Positions 54,171-63,724 of a stretch of 64,000 nt of DNA are shown here, in pieces. The notes beneath the pieces are model-generated. The model saw only the letters and a program-made list of their open reading frames with translations, was not told where the DNA came from and ran no database searches. The stretch comes from Streptomyces kanamyceticus (GTDB lineage Bacteria; Actinomycetota; Actinomycetes; Streptomycetales; Streptomycetaceae), in NCBI RefSeq assembly GCF_008704495.1, contig NZ_CP023699.1:6572001-6636000 (forward strand), written 5' to 3'. Positions within the stretch are counted from its first letter, which is position 1; every line of letters begins with the position of its first letter. A program made the position numbers and the translations under genes.

Positions 54171-57100
54171 TTACGACGTGACCTTCGCGACCTTCACACT
54201 GCCGCTGCCCGCGACCGTGCCACCGGCGTTCAGCAGGGACACCTCGCCGAACAGCTCACGGCCCGCGGCAGCCGGGGCCTTTGCCTCGACCTTGGCATCG
54301 ACGCCCGCCGTGGCGCCGTTGCCGAGCTTGATCTGCTTCGACTCGTCGACGGTGACCTTGCCGAGCGCGTCGGAGAAGAACACGTCGCGGTAGTCGTACG
54401 CGGTCGACCCCGACGGCACCGAGTAGCCCGCCACCTCGATCGTGTACGTACCGGCGGCGGGCTTGGTCAGGCTGACCGACTCCTCCGAGTCGCCCTCCGC
54501 CGACGAACCGACGACGACGCCGTCCTTCTTGACGGCCAGGTCGAGGTCGGCGGCGACATCGGCGGTGGAGCCGATGGCGACGTCGAGACGCTCCGCGCCC
54601 GCGGGCACGACGACCTCGGTGACCTGCGTGTCACCCTGCTTGATGGTGGGCCGCGCCGACTTGGAGGAGCCGAGCGAGCCACCCTTCAGCTTGCCGTCGA
54701 CCGCCGCGAAGTCGTTCGTGGCCTTCCACGAGACGGGGGCCGGGGTGCCGACCTTCGCCTCGGGCAGCGTCTGCACGGCCGGGTCGAAGGCGACACCGAG
54801 CGCGGCGACGTTCAGCTTGTACGGGTTGTCGAGCAGCGGCGACGTACGGCGCGACTCGACCTCGATCTCCCAGACACCGGCCTGCGGGTCCGCGTACGAA
54901 CGCAGGTCCGGGCGGCAGGTGTTGGCGGGGTTCTCGTAGTTCGGGTAGCAGACGATCGACGAGGTGGAGTCGAGCGGGACGCCGTACGGGTGCACCGCGA
55001 TGAAGCGCGTCTGGCTCTTGTCCTTCAGACCGCCGAGCGAGACCTCCAGGGACTTGGCGCCCTTGGGGACCGTCACGAAGTACGACGTGGTGCTGTTGCG
55101 CTGCGTGGCGCCGGACGCGGAGAACGTGTACGACGGCTTGGCGAGCGGCGCCGAGACGACGACCGTCGACATGATCTGCTGGTCGATGCCCTCGGTGCGC
55201 TCGTCGTCCACGGTCAGGATCGCGCTGTGTAGCCCGGCGGACTTGGCCTTCGCCTGGACCTTGACGGTGACCGGCTTGTTCAGCGGCAGCGTCACGTCGC
55301 CCTTGCCGAGCAGCTTGAACGTGTTCTCGTGGTTGTTGACCAGGTCAAGCTCGTGGTGGACGCCGCGGTCCGGGCCCGAGGTGCGGGTGATCGTCACGTC
55401 GTACGTCCGCTTCTGGCCGGTCCTCAGGCCGCCCTCACGGTCGTAGATGCCGGTGCCCGGCTTCTTCAGCTCCTGCTCCAGGGCGGTGTCGACCGGGGCC
55501 TTCACCGTGTACGTGTGCGCCTTGGCGTTGTCCTCGATGGAGTCCCAGGCGTCCACGATGTCGATCAGGCCGGTGCCCTGCGCGTACGCCTGCTCGCCGC
55601 GGATGTGGCTCGCGGTCGAGGTCAGCGCGGTGCGCAGCTTCGCGGGGGTGAGCTTGATGTGCTCGCGCTTGGCCGCGGAGAGCAGCAGCGCGGAGGCGCC
55701 CGCGGCCTGCGGGGACGCCATCGAGGTGCCCTGCAGCATCGAGTAACCGGCGGGCAGCTGGTAGCCCGCCTCGGCGACCGGGGAGCCCGGCAGCCAGGTC
55801 TGCGTGGTGTTGATGGCCGATCCTGGCGCGGAGATGATCGGCGCGAAGCCGCCGTCCTCGCGCGGGCCGCGCGAGGAGAACGGCATCATCGCGTACTTCT
55901 TCTCCACCTGGGAGCCGTAGTTGGCGGCCCAGGTCTCCTTGGAGATGGCGGCGCCGACCGAGATGACCTTGTCGGCGAGGCCGGGGTCGCCGATGGTGTT
56001 CGCGCCGGGGCCGCTGTTGCCCGCGGAGATCACCAGCTGGACGCCGTACTCGTCGATGAGGCGCTTGTAGAGCTCGGCGCGCGCGTTGTTGCCGTCGTTC
56101 AGCGCCGGGAGGCCGCCGATCGACATGTTCACGATGTCGACGCCGCGCTTGGTGACGAGGTCGATCATGCCTTCGGTGAGCGCGACGTTGGTGCAGCCGC
56201 CGGTCCAGGTGCAGGCGCGCGAGGAGACCAGCTTGGCGCCGGGCGCCGCGCCGTTCATCTTGCCGCCGAACAGGCCGTTGGCCGCGGTGATGCCCGCGAC
56301 GTGCGTGCCGTGCTCGGACTCGATGACGCCGATGTTGACGAAGTCGGCCTTCTTGCCGACCCAGTCGCCGCCGTACGGGTCCGTCGGCACGTCCTTGCGG
56401 ATCTCGACGACGAACGGGACGCGCTCGACGACGTCGGTCGCCGGGTCGTCCTTGCCGAAGTAGGCGACCTGGTGGTCCTCCTTGTACGGCTTGAGGACCT
56501 CGTCGTCGGTGAAGTCGTTGTTGTCGTTCAGGTCGACGCGGACCGTCCCGGCCGCCGGGTCGTACAGGACGCCCCAGCTGTCGGTGGTGTCGCCGTCGCG
56601 GTTGATGTCGCCCTTGGCGTCGCCGCCCGTGGTGGCCGACTCACGGAAGCGGTTGACCTGGAAGGAGCCCGCCGGGGCCTTCCACGTCTCGCTGTCCCAG
56701 GTGAAGACGGGTCCGGTGACCGGGTTGGTCATGCGGCGCCAGGTGCCGTCCGCGTCCACGATCGGGTCGGTCGCCGTCACCCAGTCGGTGATCTTGCGCT
56801 CGCCGGTGGAGGTCTTCTTCAGCGCGGGGTGGCCCAGGTCGATGCCGGAGTCCAGGATGCCGATGGTGATGCCGCGGCCGTCGGCCTTCGGGTGCTTCTT
56901 CACGAAGTCGACGGCGCCGGTCTCGGCGGACGGGTTGTACGGGTTCTTCGCCGGGGTGCTCTTGCCGGGGCCCGCGTACGTGCCCTTGGCGGCGGGCTTC
57001 GCGCCCTTCGCGCGGTCCGCGGCCGGGGTCGGGTCGTCGAGCTCGATCTCGTGCCGCAGGTCGATGCCGTGCACGGACGACAGCTTGGCGGCCGACTTGA

Positions 57101-57455
57101 TCGCGGCGTCGGCCTTGGCCGTCGGCACGGTCGCGCGGACGTAGCCGAGCTTGTCGTAGGTGCGGCCGACCGAGCCGCCCTTGACGGCGTCGAGCTGGTC
57201 CGCGACCTGCTCGGTGGCGCCGGGCGCGGTGGCCACCATCATCGTGACGGTCTTCTCGCCGTCCGCCTTGGCGTCGGCGAGCAGTTCGGCGTCGGCCGAA
57301 CCGAGTTTGTCACCGGTGGACTTGGGGGCGGGGACGGGCGCGCTGTCCGCGGCGAAGGCCATGGGGGCGGCCCCGGTCGCGCAGAGCGCGGCGGTGAGAC
57401 CGACGGCTATCGCGAGACGGGGCGCGCGTCTGGCGCTGGAACTGGATCTGGGCAT
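54171..57455 (-). CDS. Secreted subtilisin-family serine protease (1094 aa)
   Basis: Large exported S8 peptidase. Signal peptide (1-36), a propeptide-like region (about 60-140), and the catalytic triad: Asp at about 202 in ILDSGIDLGH, His at about 382 in EHGTHVAG, Ser at about 578 in GTSMASP, with the oxyanion Asn in ISAGNSGPG near 480. A long insertion (about 218-345) between Asp and His carries DLNDNNDFTDDE, which looks Ca-binding. Several beta-sandwich domains make up the last 450 residues and probably bind the cell surface or substrate. Start ATG at 57455 is preferred over ATG 57461 for its AGGGA spacing. Confidence 0.93.
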   Translation of the reverse strand: MPRSSSSARRAPRLAIAVGLTAALCATGAAPMAFAADSAPVPAPKSTGDKLGSADAELLADAKADGEKTVTMMVATAPGATEQVADQLDAVKGGSVGRTYDKLGYVRATVPTAKADAAIKSAAKLSSVHGIDLRHEIELDDPTPAADRAKGAKPAAKGTYAGPGKSTPAKNPYNPSAETGAVDFVKKHPKADGRGITIGILDSGIDLGHPALKKTSTGERKITDWVTATDPIVDADGTWRRMTNPVTGPVFTWDSETWKAPAGSFQVNRFRESATTGGDAKGDINRDGDTTDSWGVLYDPAAGTVRVDLNDNNDFTDDEVLKPYKEDHQVAYFGKDDPATDVVERVPFVVEIRKDVPTDPYGGDWVGKKADFVNIGVIESEHGTHVAGITAANGLFGGKMNGAAPGAKLVSSRACTWTGGCTNVALTEGMIDLVTKRGVDIVNMSIGGLPALNDGNNARAELYKRLIDEYGVQLVISAGNSGPGANTIGDPGLADKVISVGAAISKETWAANYGSQVEKKYAMMPFSSRGPREDGGFAPIISAPGSAINTTQTWLPGSPVAEAGYQLPAGYSMLQGTSMASPQAAGASALLLSAAKREHIKLTPAKLRTALTSTASHIRGEQAYAQGTGLIDIVDAWDSIEDNAKAHTYTVKAPVDTALEQELKKPGTGIYDREGGLRTGQKRTYDVTITRTSGPDRGVHHELDLVNNHENTFKLLGKGDVTLPLNKPVTVKVQAKAKSAGLHSAILTVDDERTEGIDQQIMSTVVVSAPLAKPSYTFSASGATQRNSTTSYFVTVPKGAKSLEVSLGGLKDKSQTRFIAVHPYGVPLDSTSSIVCYPNYENPANTCRPDLRSYADPQAGVWEIEVESRRTSPLLDNPYKLNVAALGVAFDPAVQTLPEAKVGTPAPVSWKATNDFAAVDGKLKGGSLGSSKSARPTIKQGDTQVTEVVVPAGAERLDVAIGSTADVAADLDLAVKKDGVVVGSSAEGDSEESVSLTKPAAGTYTIEVAGYSVPSGSTAYDYRDVFFSDALGKVTVDESKQIKLGNGATAGVDAKVEAKAPAAAGRELFGEVSLLNAGGTVAGSGSVKVAKVTS

Positions 57456-57496
57456 CGGCATCCCTGTGCGTGAAGGTCGGGAAGGAGGGTCGATTC

Positions 57497-57532
57497 GGCC
57501 CCGGATCCCGTGACGTTCCGGAATCCGGGGCC
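57497..57532 (-). other. Hairpin in the 5' leader of the subtilase gene
   Basis: GGCCCCGGAT (57497-57506) and ATCCGGGGCC (57523-57532) pair perfectly around a 16-base loop, about 40 bases before the start. Could stabilise the message or be a regulatory element; not a T-run terminator. Confidence 0.5.
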
Positions 57533-57678
57533 GGATGACCGCTCAGCCTTACGCAAGTGACAGCTGTTTGGGGAGAGTTGTCCGAGCTGTGATCGAGCCA
57601 TGACGCAATTCCGCCATGCGCCATGGCGGACAAGGCGGTGTATAGGGGGACTTGGGCAGGGAACTGTTCACGTCCCCG

Positions 57679-58236
57679 TCACGTCTCGCGCGAGCGCGCG
57701 TAGTGCCGCGACGCCTTCGCGCGGTTGCCGCAGGCGGCCATCGAGCACCAGCGGCGGGTGCCGTTGCGCGAGGTGTCGAAGAAGTGCAGCACGCACGCCT
57801 CGTGGGCGCAGCCGCGGATCCGGTCGGGCGCGGTGGCGAGCAGGCGCAGATAGTCGCGCGCGGCGAGCCAGGCCGCGCCCCACGCCGGATCCGCGAACTC
57901 GGGCTCCTCGCCGGGACCTTCACCGGTGAGGCGCGCGCGGATGCGGCCGTGCGCGAGGACCTCGTCGACGAGGGCGGCGCCCGCCGGGTCGCCGGGGGAG
58001 TCCACGGCACGGGCGAGCGCGTCGCGGGCGCGCAGGACGTGCTCCAGGGTCGGGCCGTCGGCGGCGAAGCGGTCACCGAGCCCGTTCGCCGCGAGCCAGA
58101 CCGCGAGCCCCTCGGTGTCCGTGAGCAGGTCCTGGCGCTCGCCGTCACGCATCCAGACGGTGTTGAGCAGATCGAGGGAGAGCGGCTCGCCGACGAGCGG
58201 GCGGGGGTCGTGCGGGGCCTTGGCGGCGGCGGACAT
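57679..58236 (-). CDS. CGNR zinc-finger regulator (185 aa)
   Basis: DNA-binding regulator of the ABATE/CGNR type. The N-terminal ABATE domain (LSLDLLNTVWMRDGERQDLL) may sense a ligand; the C-terminal zinc finger has C-x-H-E-A-C (GCAHEACVLHFFD), then CSMAACGNRAKASRHYAR with the name-giving CGNR. Such regulators commonly control the divergent gene; here that is a VOC enzyme. TAACC half-sites fill the region between. ATG at 58236 with AAGGGAG upstream. Confidence 0.92.
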   Translation of the reverse strand: MSAAAKAPHDPRPLVGEPLSLDLLNTVWMRDGERQDLLTDTEGLAVWLAANGLGDRFAADGPTLEHVLRARDALARAVDSPGDPAGAALVDEVLAHGRIRARLTGEGPGEEPEFADPAWGAAWLAARDYLRLLATAPDRIRGCAHEACVLHFFDTSRNGTRRWCSMAACGNRAKASRHYARSRET

Positions 58237-58253
58237 GGGGGCTCCCTTCGGAA

Positions 58254-58325
58254 CTAACCGGTCAAGGGTACGTGACTGGTTGACGCACTCCATCTCTAAC
58301 CCTTAATCTCACTTTCAAAGGTTAG
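58254..58325. promoter_or_regulatory. Cluster of TAACC/GGTTA half-sites, probable CGNR operator
   Basis: CTAACC at 58254-58259, GGTT within 58275-58282, CTAACCCTT at 58296-58304 and AAAGGTTAG at 58317-58325. The last two form an inverted pair with one mismatch. The region carries both divergent promoters. Confidence 0.6.
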
Positions 58326-58350
58326 TGCCAGTCGGCCTCAGGGGAGAGTC

Positions 58351-58812
58351 ATGACTAAGTCCACCGCTCCGCGCACCGGCCACATCGGCCTCAACGTCAC
58401 CGACCTGGAGCGCTCACTCGCGTTCTACCGGGACGTACTCGGCTACGGCGTCGTACTCGGCGAGGGCAAGGAGGAAGGCCGCCGCTTCGCCTTCCTGGGG
58501 GAGGAGGGCGGCCGCCCCGTGCTCACGCTCTGGCAGCAGGCCGACGCCGCCTACGCCAAGGGCAACGCGGGCCTGCACCACCTGGCGATCGAGGTCGACA
58601 CGGTCGAACGGGTCAGGGAGTACGAGAGCGCACTGCGGGCGTACGGCGTGGAGTTCGCGTACGAGGGGGTCGTACCGCACGGCGAGGGCGCGACGTCCGG
58701 CGGAATCTTCTTCCACGACCCGGACGGCACGCGCTTGGAGATCTACGCCCCGTCGGGCGCGGAGTCGCGGACGACACCGGTGGAGTCGGCCCCTACCTGC
58801 GGCTTCTTCTAG
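58351..58812 (+). CDS. VOC-family (glyoxalase-like) protein (153 aa)
   Basis: Metal-dependent enzyme or binding protein of the vicinal-oxygen-chelate fold. HIGLNVTDLERSLAFYRDVL (first metal His and helix), GLHHLAIEVDT (second His) and FFHDPDGTRLEIYAP (metal Glu) are all present. Members detoxify glyoxal, fosfomycin or act as dioxygenases; substrate unknown. Controlled by the divergent CGNR regulator and followed by a flavin-oxidase gene in the same direction. Confidence 0.9.
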   Translation: MTKSTAPRTGHIGLNVTDLERSLAFYRDVLGYGVVLGEGKEEGRRFAFLGEEGGRPVLTLWQQADAAYAKGNAGLHHLAIEVDTVERVREYESALRAYGVEFAYEGVVPHGEGATSGGIFFHDPDGTRLEIYAPSGAESRTTPVESAPTCGFF

Positions 58813-58828
58813 GCGTCCCGCAGGGGGG

Positions 58829-58880
58829 GCGCCCCATAAGGGGCGCGGGGAACTGCGCGCCCAGCCACAACGCACCCGCG
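58829..58880. repeat. Interspersed GC-rich repeat between VOC and oxidase genes
   Basis: GCGCCCC-ATAA-GGGGCGC hairpin (58829-58846) followed by GGGGAACTGCGCGCCCAGCC. It is the same element as the inverted copy at 44456-44511. It may cause partial termination within the operon. Confidence 0.75.
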
Positions 58881-58895
58881 GATAGGAGCTCACAG

Positions 58896-59771
58896 ATGAC
58901 GCCGCACGCCGAAGTGCAGACCCCCTACCACCAGGGCTCCCGCACCGTGCAGGACAAGGCAGGCGTAAGGACCCAGGCCGACCACGTGGGCCGCTCAATA
59001 GGCCAGGGCATCCGCCCCGTAGCCGCCGCGTTCCTGGAGATCCAGCCGATGCTGGTGCTCGGCGGCGCGGACGGGGCGGGCGCCGTCCACGCCTCGCTCC
59101 TGACCGGCGCCCCCGGCTTCGTACGGGCCACGGGGCCCCGCCAGATCTCGGTGGCGGACGGGGTGCCCGCGACCGACCCCCTCGCCGAGACGCTCGCCCG
59201 CGACGGTGCGCCCGTCGGCACCATCGCCCTGGATCCCCGCACCCGGCGCCGCATGCGCCTGAACGGCCGGGCCAGGCCCACGCCCCGCGGCCTCGCGATC
59301 GAGGCCGACAAGGTGTTCTCCAACTGCCCGAAGTACATCGTGAAGCGGGAGCTGTACGAGGGGAGGCGGCCGGAAGGTCCCGGCGAGCCCCGGCGCGGCA
59401 CGGGGCTCACGGACGAGCAGCGCGCGTTCGTCGCCGCCGCGGACACCTTCTTCCTCGCCACGGTCCACGCGCACGGCGCCGACGCCAGCCACCGCGGCGG
59501 CGACCCCGGCTTCGTCCGCGTCACCTCGCCGTACGCACTGGAATGGGACGACTTCCCGGGCAACGCCATGTTCCTGTCCCTGGGCAACCTCACACAGAAC
59601 CCCCGGGCGGGCCTCCTCTTCCTCGACTGGACGACGGGCACCACCCTCCAACTCACGGGCACGGCCGAGACCGCCTACGCCCCCGACGACACCCGCACGG
59701 TCCGCTTCACCCTCACAGAGACGACCGAGACCCCGCACGCAAGCCCCTGGCGCTGGTCCGGGCCCCGTTAG
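58896..59771 (+). CDS. Pyridoxamine 5'-phosphate oxidase-like flavoprotein (291 aa)
   Basis: Split-barrel FMN-binding protein with two copies of the fold, of the type annotated as PNPOx-like. FLEIQPMLVLGGADGAGAVH (first barrel) and AADTFFLATVHAHGADASHR (second barrel), then GNAMFLSLGNLTQNPRAGLL for FMN phosphate. FSNCPKYIVKR with its Cys is typical of this subfamily. Likely a reductase or oxidase acting on the same compound as the VOC protein. ATG at 58896 has GGAGCT upstream. Confidence 0.87.
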   Translation: MTPHAEVQTPYHQGSRTVQDKAGVRTQADHVGRSIGQGIRPVAAAFLEIQPMLVLGGADGAGAVHASLLTGAPGFVRATGPRQISVADGVPATDPLAETLARDGAPVGTIALDPRTRRRMRLNGRARPTPRGLAIEADKVFSNCPKYIVKRELYEGRRPEGPGEPRRGTGLTDEQRAFVAAADTFFLATVHAHGADASHRGGDPGFVRVTSPYALEWDDFPGNAMFLSLGNLTQNPRAGLLFLDWTTGTTLQLTGTAETAYAPDDTRTVRFTLTETTETPHASPWRWSGPR

Positions 59772-59785
59772 GGGCGCGGGGCTGT
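59763..59785. repeat. Short copy of the interspersed repeat at the oxidase gene end
   Basis: CCCCGTTAGGGGCGCGGGG overlaps the oxidase stop codon and repeats the hairpin core of the element at 58829; the rest of the element is degraded. Confidence 0.55.
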
Positions 59786-59877
59786 GACATGTGCGGCTCC
59801 GCCGCGTGGGCGCGCCCAGCCGAGACGGACCCGCACGTTAACCCCCCAAACCCCAGCGGAGCGCCTAGCGTCAATCC

Positions 59878-60345
59878 GTGCAGAAAGAGCTCCGGGTGGC
59901 GGCCTACGCCGTATGCGTACGCGACGGGCAGGTGCTGCTGGCCCGCTGGGTCGCAGGCGACGGCAGCAAACGGTGGACGCTGCCCGGCGGCGGCATGGAC
60001 CACGGTGAGGATCCCTACGACACCGTGATCCGCGAGGCCGACGAGGAGACCGGCTACGTGGTCGAGCCGGTCGCCCTCCTCGGCATCGACTCGCTGCGTC
60101 GCCGCTACCCCCGCAGGCTCGGCGCCGTCGCCGACTTCCACGGCCTGCGCATCGTGTACGAGGGCCGGATCACCGGCGGCACCCTGCGCCACGAGACGGA
60201 CGGCTCCACCGACCTCGCCGCCTGGCACCCCCTGGAGTCCGTGCCGGACCTCGACCGCGTCGGACTCGTCGACATCGGCCTCGAACTGTGGCGCGCACGC
60301 CCCGCCGACGGCCACGGCGGCCACGCCGCGGAACCCGGCCGCTGA
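59878..60345 (+). CDS. Nudix hydrolase (155 aa)
   Basis: Mg-dependent pyrophosphohydrolase of nucleotide derivatives. The Nudix box runs GGGMDHGEDPYDTVIREADE then ETGY, matching G-x5-E-x7-REUXEEXGU with Glu/Ala variation at one position. Substrate unknown. GTG at 59878; TAGCGT at 59866-59871 ends six bases before it, so it is leaderless and has its own promoter. The C-terminus is Gly/His-rich. Confidence 0.92.
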   Translation: MQKELRVAAYAVCVRDGQVLLARWVAGDGSKRWTLPGGGMDHGEDPYDTVIREADEETGYVVEPVALLGIDSLRRRYPRRLGAVADFHGLRIVYEGRITGGTLRHETDGSTDLAAWHPLESVPDLDRVGLVDIGLELWRARPADGHGGHAAEPGR

Positions 60346-60396
60346 GCCCCCGATGAGCCTTCCCTTCCCCGAAAGATGAACGAGGAGTGACCGCCT

Positions 60397-60414
60397 CCTC
60401 TCCGGCCGGAGAGG
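60397..60414. other. 18-bp perfect palindrome between the Nudix and phosphoesterase genes
   Basis: CCTCTCCGGCCGGAGAGG has no loop. It could be a protein-binding site for the gene downstream or the foot of a terminator for the Nudix gene. Confidence 0.4.
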
Positions 60415-60602
60415 GCCTCGTGACCGCGCAGGGTGTCGGCTGATCCACGTACGGTGATCTGCGCCGCACGTTGCGGTCTCGTTCACGCGCAGGTCACCCC
60501 CGCTGCCAACGATCCAGTACGAGCGGGGAGTTCGCAGGCCGAAGCCAGGCCCGGGCCCCCCGCGACCACTGCCGACGCGTTCGCACTCGGGGAGACCGCG
60601 CC

Positions 60603-62432
60603 ATGCCGCGCACACGCTCTGTCGCCACCGCAACCGCCACGGCCGCCGCCCACGCCGCCACCGCCACGGCCCACGCCGCCCGCGCGACGGCCACGGCCGC
60701 CACGTCCCTCGACCGCCGCGCGTTCCTCGCCGTCACCGGAGCGGTCACCCTCTCCGCGGGCATCGGCTACGCGCTCGGCCCCGGCGCGGGCTCGGGCAAC
60801 GCCGCACCCGCCGGGCGCGCCACCGTACCGCGCTCCCGGCAGGCGCCCGCCGCACCCCTCGCGCCCTACCGGGGCGGCACCACCCTGCTCACCGCGGCCG
60901 CCGCGCGCGGCACCTCCGGCTACCGGCGGCTCGGTGAAGGGCCCGCCTGGGGGCGCGTGGTCCGCGGCGACCTGGCGGCCGCGAAGCCGGGGCGCGAGGG
61001 GCGCAGGACCGCGCTCGCCGCGTTCGTCCAGTTCACCGATCTGCACCTGGTCGACGTGCAACACCCGCTGCGCTACGAGTACTTGCGCGCGCAGACCGCG
61101 AGCGCCTGGCGCCCGCAGGAGTCCCTCTCGGTGGCCGGTGCCGTCGCCCTCGTCGAGCGCGTCAACTCGCTGCGCGGCGCGCCCGCCACCGGCGCGCCGC
61201 TGCACTGCGTCGTCACCACCGGCGACAACACCGACAACAACTCGCGCGGTGAACTGGACTGGTTCCTCAAGGTGATGAGCGGCGGCCGCATCACGCCCAA
61301 CACCGGTGACCCGCGCCATTACGAAGGCGTCCAGGACAGCGGACTCAAGCTCTACTGGCACCCGGACGACGTCCTGCGCGACGCCGACAAACGCCTCGGC
61401 TTCCCGCGCCTGCACGGCTTCCTCGACGCCGCGATCCGCGAGGTCAACAGCCCGGGACTCGGTCTGCCCTGGTACTCCACGGTCGGCAACCACGACGCGC
61501 TGCCCGGCGGCTGCTGGGCGCCCAAGGACCCCTACTTCACCGAATTCGCCGTCGGCGGGCGGAAGTTGATGGCGCTGGACGAGCAGCGCGGCGCCGCCCT
61601 GTGGAAGGCCGTCAAGAAGGGTCGCGACCCCAAGGGCGACCACTTCAAGGAGCTGCTCAAGAGCGAGTCGCGGCACATGCGGAACGTCACGCCGGACGAG
61701 TCGCGGGCGCCCTTCACCCCGGCCGAGTACATACGGGCGCACCTGGACCCGGTCCACAAGGGCCGGGGCCCCGTCGGCCACGGCTACACGCAGGAGAACC
61801 TCGCGGCCGCCACCCAGTACTACTCCTTCCGCATCAGTGACGACGTGCTCGGCATCAGCCTGGACACCACCGACCCGGGCGGCCACTACGAGGGCTCGCT
61901 CGGAACCGGCCAACTCCGCTGGCTGGAAAGGGAACTGGCCGCCAACGAACGACGTGCGGGCGGCCCGTCGTACGTCATCGTCCTCAGCCACCACACCAGC
62001 AAGACCATGCGGAACCTCCGGCACGACCCCGCCAGGCCCGGCGAGGCCCGGCACGGCGGCGACGAGATCCTCGCGCTGCTCGGCCGTCACCGATCAGTTC
62101 TGGCCTGGGTCAACGGCCACAGCCACAAGAACGCCATCACGCCGCACCGGACCCCGCACGGCTCCTTCTGGGAGGTCTCCACGGCGTCCCACATCGACTT
62201 TCCGCAGCTCGCGCGGGTGGTGGAGATCAGCGACAACCACGACGGCACGGTCTCCCTCTTCACCACGCTCATCGAATCCGCCGCCCCGCACCGCACGGAC
62301 TTCGCCGATCTCTCCCAGACGGGACTGGCCGCGCTGTATCGCGAGCTGTCCTTCAACGCCCCTGGCGCGAAGCCGACGTTGGGCGGCGAGGCGGGGGACA
62401 GGAACACGGAACTGATCCTCAAGAAGGGCTGA
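60603..62432 (+). CDS. Tat-exported metallophosphoesterase (609 aa)
   Basis: Secreted calcineurin-type phosphoesterase. SLDRRAFLAVTGAVTLSAGI (about 36-55) is a twin-arginine signal, preceded by an Ala/Thr-rich run. Metal-binding motifs: FTDLHLVDVQHP (D-x-H), TTGDNTDN (GD-x-x), VGNHDALPG (GNHD), VLSHHTSK and NGHSHKNA (GHxH). The last residues are basic. Similar enzymes (TIGR03767-like) are of unknown substrate; a role in phosphate or nucleotide scavenging is likely. ATG at 60603 has GGGGAG upstream. Confidence 0.92.
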   Translation: MPRTRSVATATATAAAHAATATAHAARATATAATSLDRRAFLAVTGAVTLSAGIGYALGPGAGSGNAAPAGRATVPRSRQAPAAPLAPYRGGTTLLTAAAARGTSGYRRLGEGPAWGRVVRGDLAAAKPGREGRRTALAAFVQFTDLHLVDVQHPLRYEYLRAQTASAWRPQESLSVAGAVALVERVNSLRGAPATGAPLHCVVTTGDNTDNNSRGELDWFLKVMSGGRITPNTGDPRHYEGVQDSGLKLYWHPDDVLRDADKRLGFPRLHGFLDAAIREVNSPGLGLPWYSTVGNHDALPGGCWAPKDPYFTEFAVGGRKLMALDEQRGAALWKAVKKGRDPKGDHFKELLKSESRHMRNVTPDESRAPFTPAEYIRAHLDPVHKGRGPVGHGYTQENLAAATQYYSFRISDDVLGISLDTTDPGGHYEGSLGTGQLRWLERELAANERRAGGPSYVIVLSHHTSKTMRNLRHDPARPGEARHGGDEILALLGRHRSVLAWVNGHSHKNAITPHRTPHGSFWEVSTASHIDFPQLARVVEISDNHDGTVSLFTTLIESAAPHRTDFADLSQTGLAALYRELSFNAPGAKPTLGGEAGDRNTELILKKG

Positions 62433-62560
62433 ACGCGCGGGAACATCGAGGTTCCCGGCGATCGGCCGAAACTCGCTCAACCCGCACACCGCTGTCAACC
62501 TCGGCACCGGGCGGCCCAGTCCCCTCTGGCGACCACGATCAACGGCGGAGGGGGCACCAA

Positions 62561-63724
62561 ATGGCAGTGCGAAGGAGCCGTGTGCTGGGGGCGGCGGCGA
62601 TGGTGACGACGGCGATGGCGCTGGCGGCGGGGGCACTCGCCGCCCCGGCCTCCGCCGCGGCGCAGGGGGACCGGCACGAGGCGACCCGACGGGCGCTGGA
62701 CGGCATCGTCGCGGAGGGCGTGCCGGGCGTGACCGCGCAGGTGCGCGACAAGTACGGCTCCTGGGACGCCGCTTCGGGCGTCGGGGACCTGAAGAGGGGC
62801 ACGCCGCGCGGCGAGCACGACCGCTTCCGCGTGGGCAGCATCACCAAGACGTTCGTGGCGACCGTGCTGCTGCAACTCCAGGCGGAGGGGCGGATCGATC
62901 TGGACGACGCGGTGGGCAAGTGGCTGCCGGGCGTCGTCGAGGGCCACGGGCACGACGGGGACCGGATCACGGTCCGCCAGCTCCTCAACCACACCAGCGG
63001 GATCTTCGACTACACCACCGACGAGGACTTCGCGAAGAAGGTGTTCAGCAAGGAGTTCTTCAAGCACCGCTACGACACCTGGACGCCCGAGCGGTTGGTG
63101 AAGCTCGCGATGCGCCACAAGCCGGACTTCGAGCCCGGCACGGAGTGGAAGTACTCCAACACCAACTACATCCTCGCCGGGATGATCATCAAGAAGGTGA
63201 CGGGGAACGCGTACGGCGACGAGATCAGGCGCCGCGTCATCAACCCCCTCCACCTGAACGCCACGACGGTCCCCGGCACCCGCGCCACCATGCCCCGGCC
63301 CAGCTCACGCGCCTACGGCAAGCTCCCCCTGGACCCCGAGGCCAAGGTGTACGACGTGACGGAGCTCAACCCGTCCATGGGGGGCTCCGCGGGCGAGATC
63401 ATCTCCGACTCCGCCGACCTGAACCGCTTCTACTCGGCGCTCCTCGGCGGCCGCCTGCTGCCCAAGGCGGAGCTCGCCGAGATGAAGACGGTGGTTCCCG
63501 TGGACGGGAGGGCCGGTGGCTACGGGCTCGGCATCTCCGAGGTCCAACTGCCCTGCGAGGGGATGCTCTGGGGCCACGACGGAGGCATTCACGGCTCGTC
63601 GTCCCTGGCGCTGACGACCCCGGACGGTCGCCACTCGATGGCGCTCAACATCAACGGCGACTGGGCGGGCGACGTAAGCCCCGCGGTGACGGCGGAGTTC
63701 TGTGGATCGGAGAAGAAGGCATGA
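62561..63724 (+). CDS. Secreted serine hydrolase, beta-lactamase / D-Ala-D-Ala carboxypeptidase type (387 aa)
   Basis: Exported class C beta-lactamase-like enzyme. Signal peptide (1-33, cleavage near ASA-AAQ), SITK (about 94-97) with the catalytic Ser and Lys, YSNTNY with the Tyr-x-Asn motif (about 197-202), and HDGG near 347 in place of KTG. HTSG and NHTSGIFDYTT also fit. Could act on cell-wall peptides or D-amino-acid peptides; resistance is not implied. The stop overlaps the ATG of the next paralogue (ATGATG). Confidence 0.92.
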   Translation: MAVRRSRVLGAAAMVTTAMALAAGALAAPASAAAQGDRHEATRRALDGIVAEGVPGVTAQVRDKYGSWDAASGVGDLKRGTPRGEHDRFRVGSITKTFVATVLLQLQAEGRIDLDDAVGKWLPGVVEGHGHDGDRITVRQLLNHTSGIFDYTTDEDFAKKVFSKEFFKHRYDTWTPERLVKLAMRHKPDFEPGTEWKYSNTNYILAGMIIKKVTGNAYGDEIRRRVINPLHLNATTVPGTRATMPRPSSRAYGKLPLDPEAKVYDVTELNPSMGGSAGEIISDSADLNRFYSALLGGRLLPKAELAEMKTVVPVDGRAGGYGLGISEVQLPCEGMLWGHDGGIHGSSSLALTTPDGRHSMALNINGDWAGDVSPAVTAEFCGSEKKA

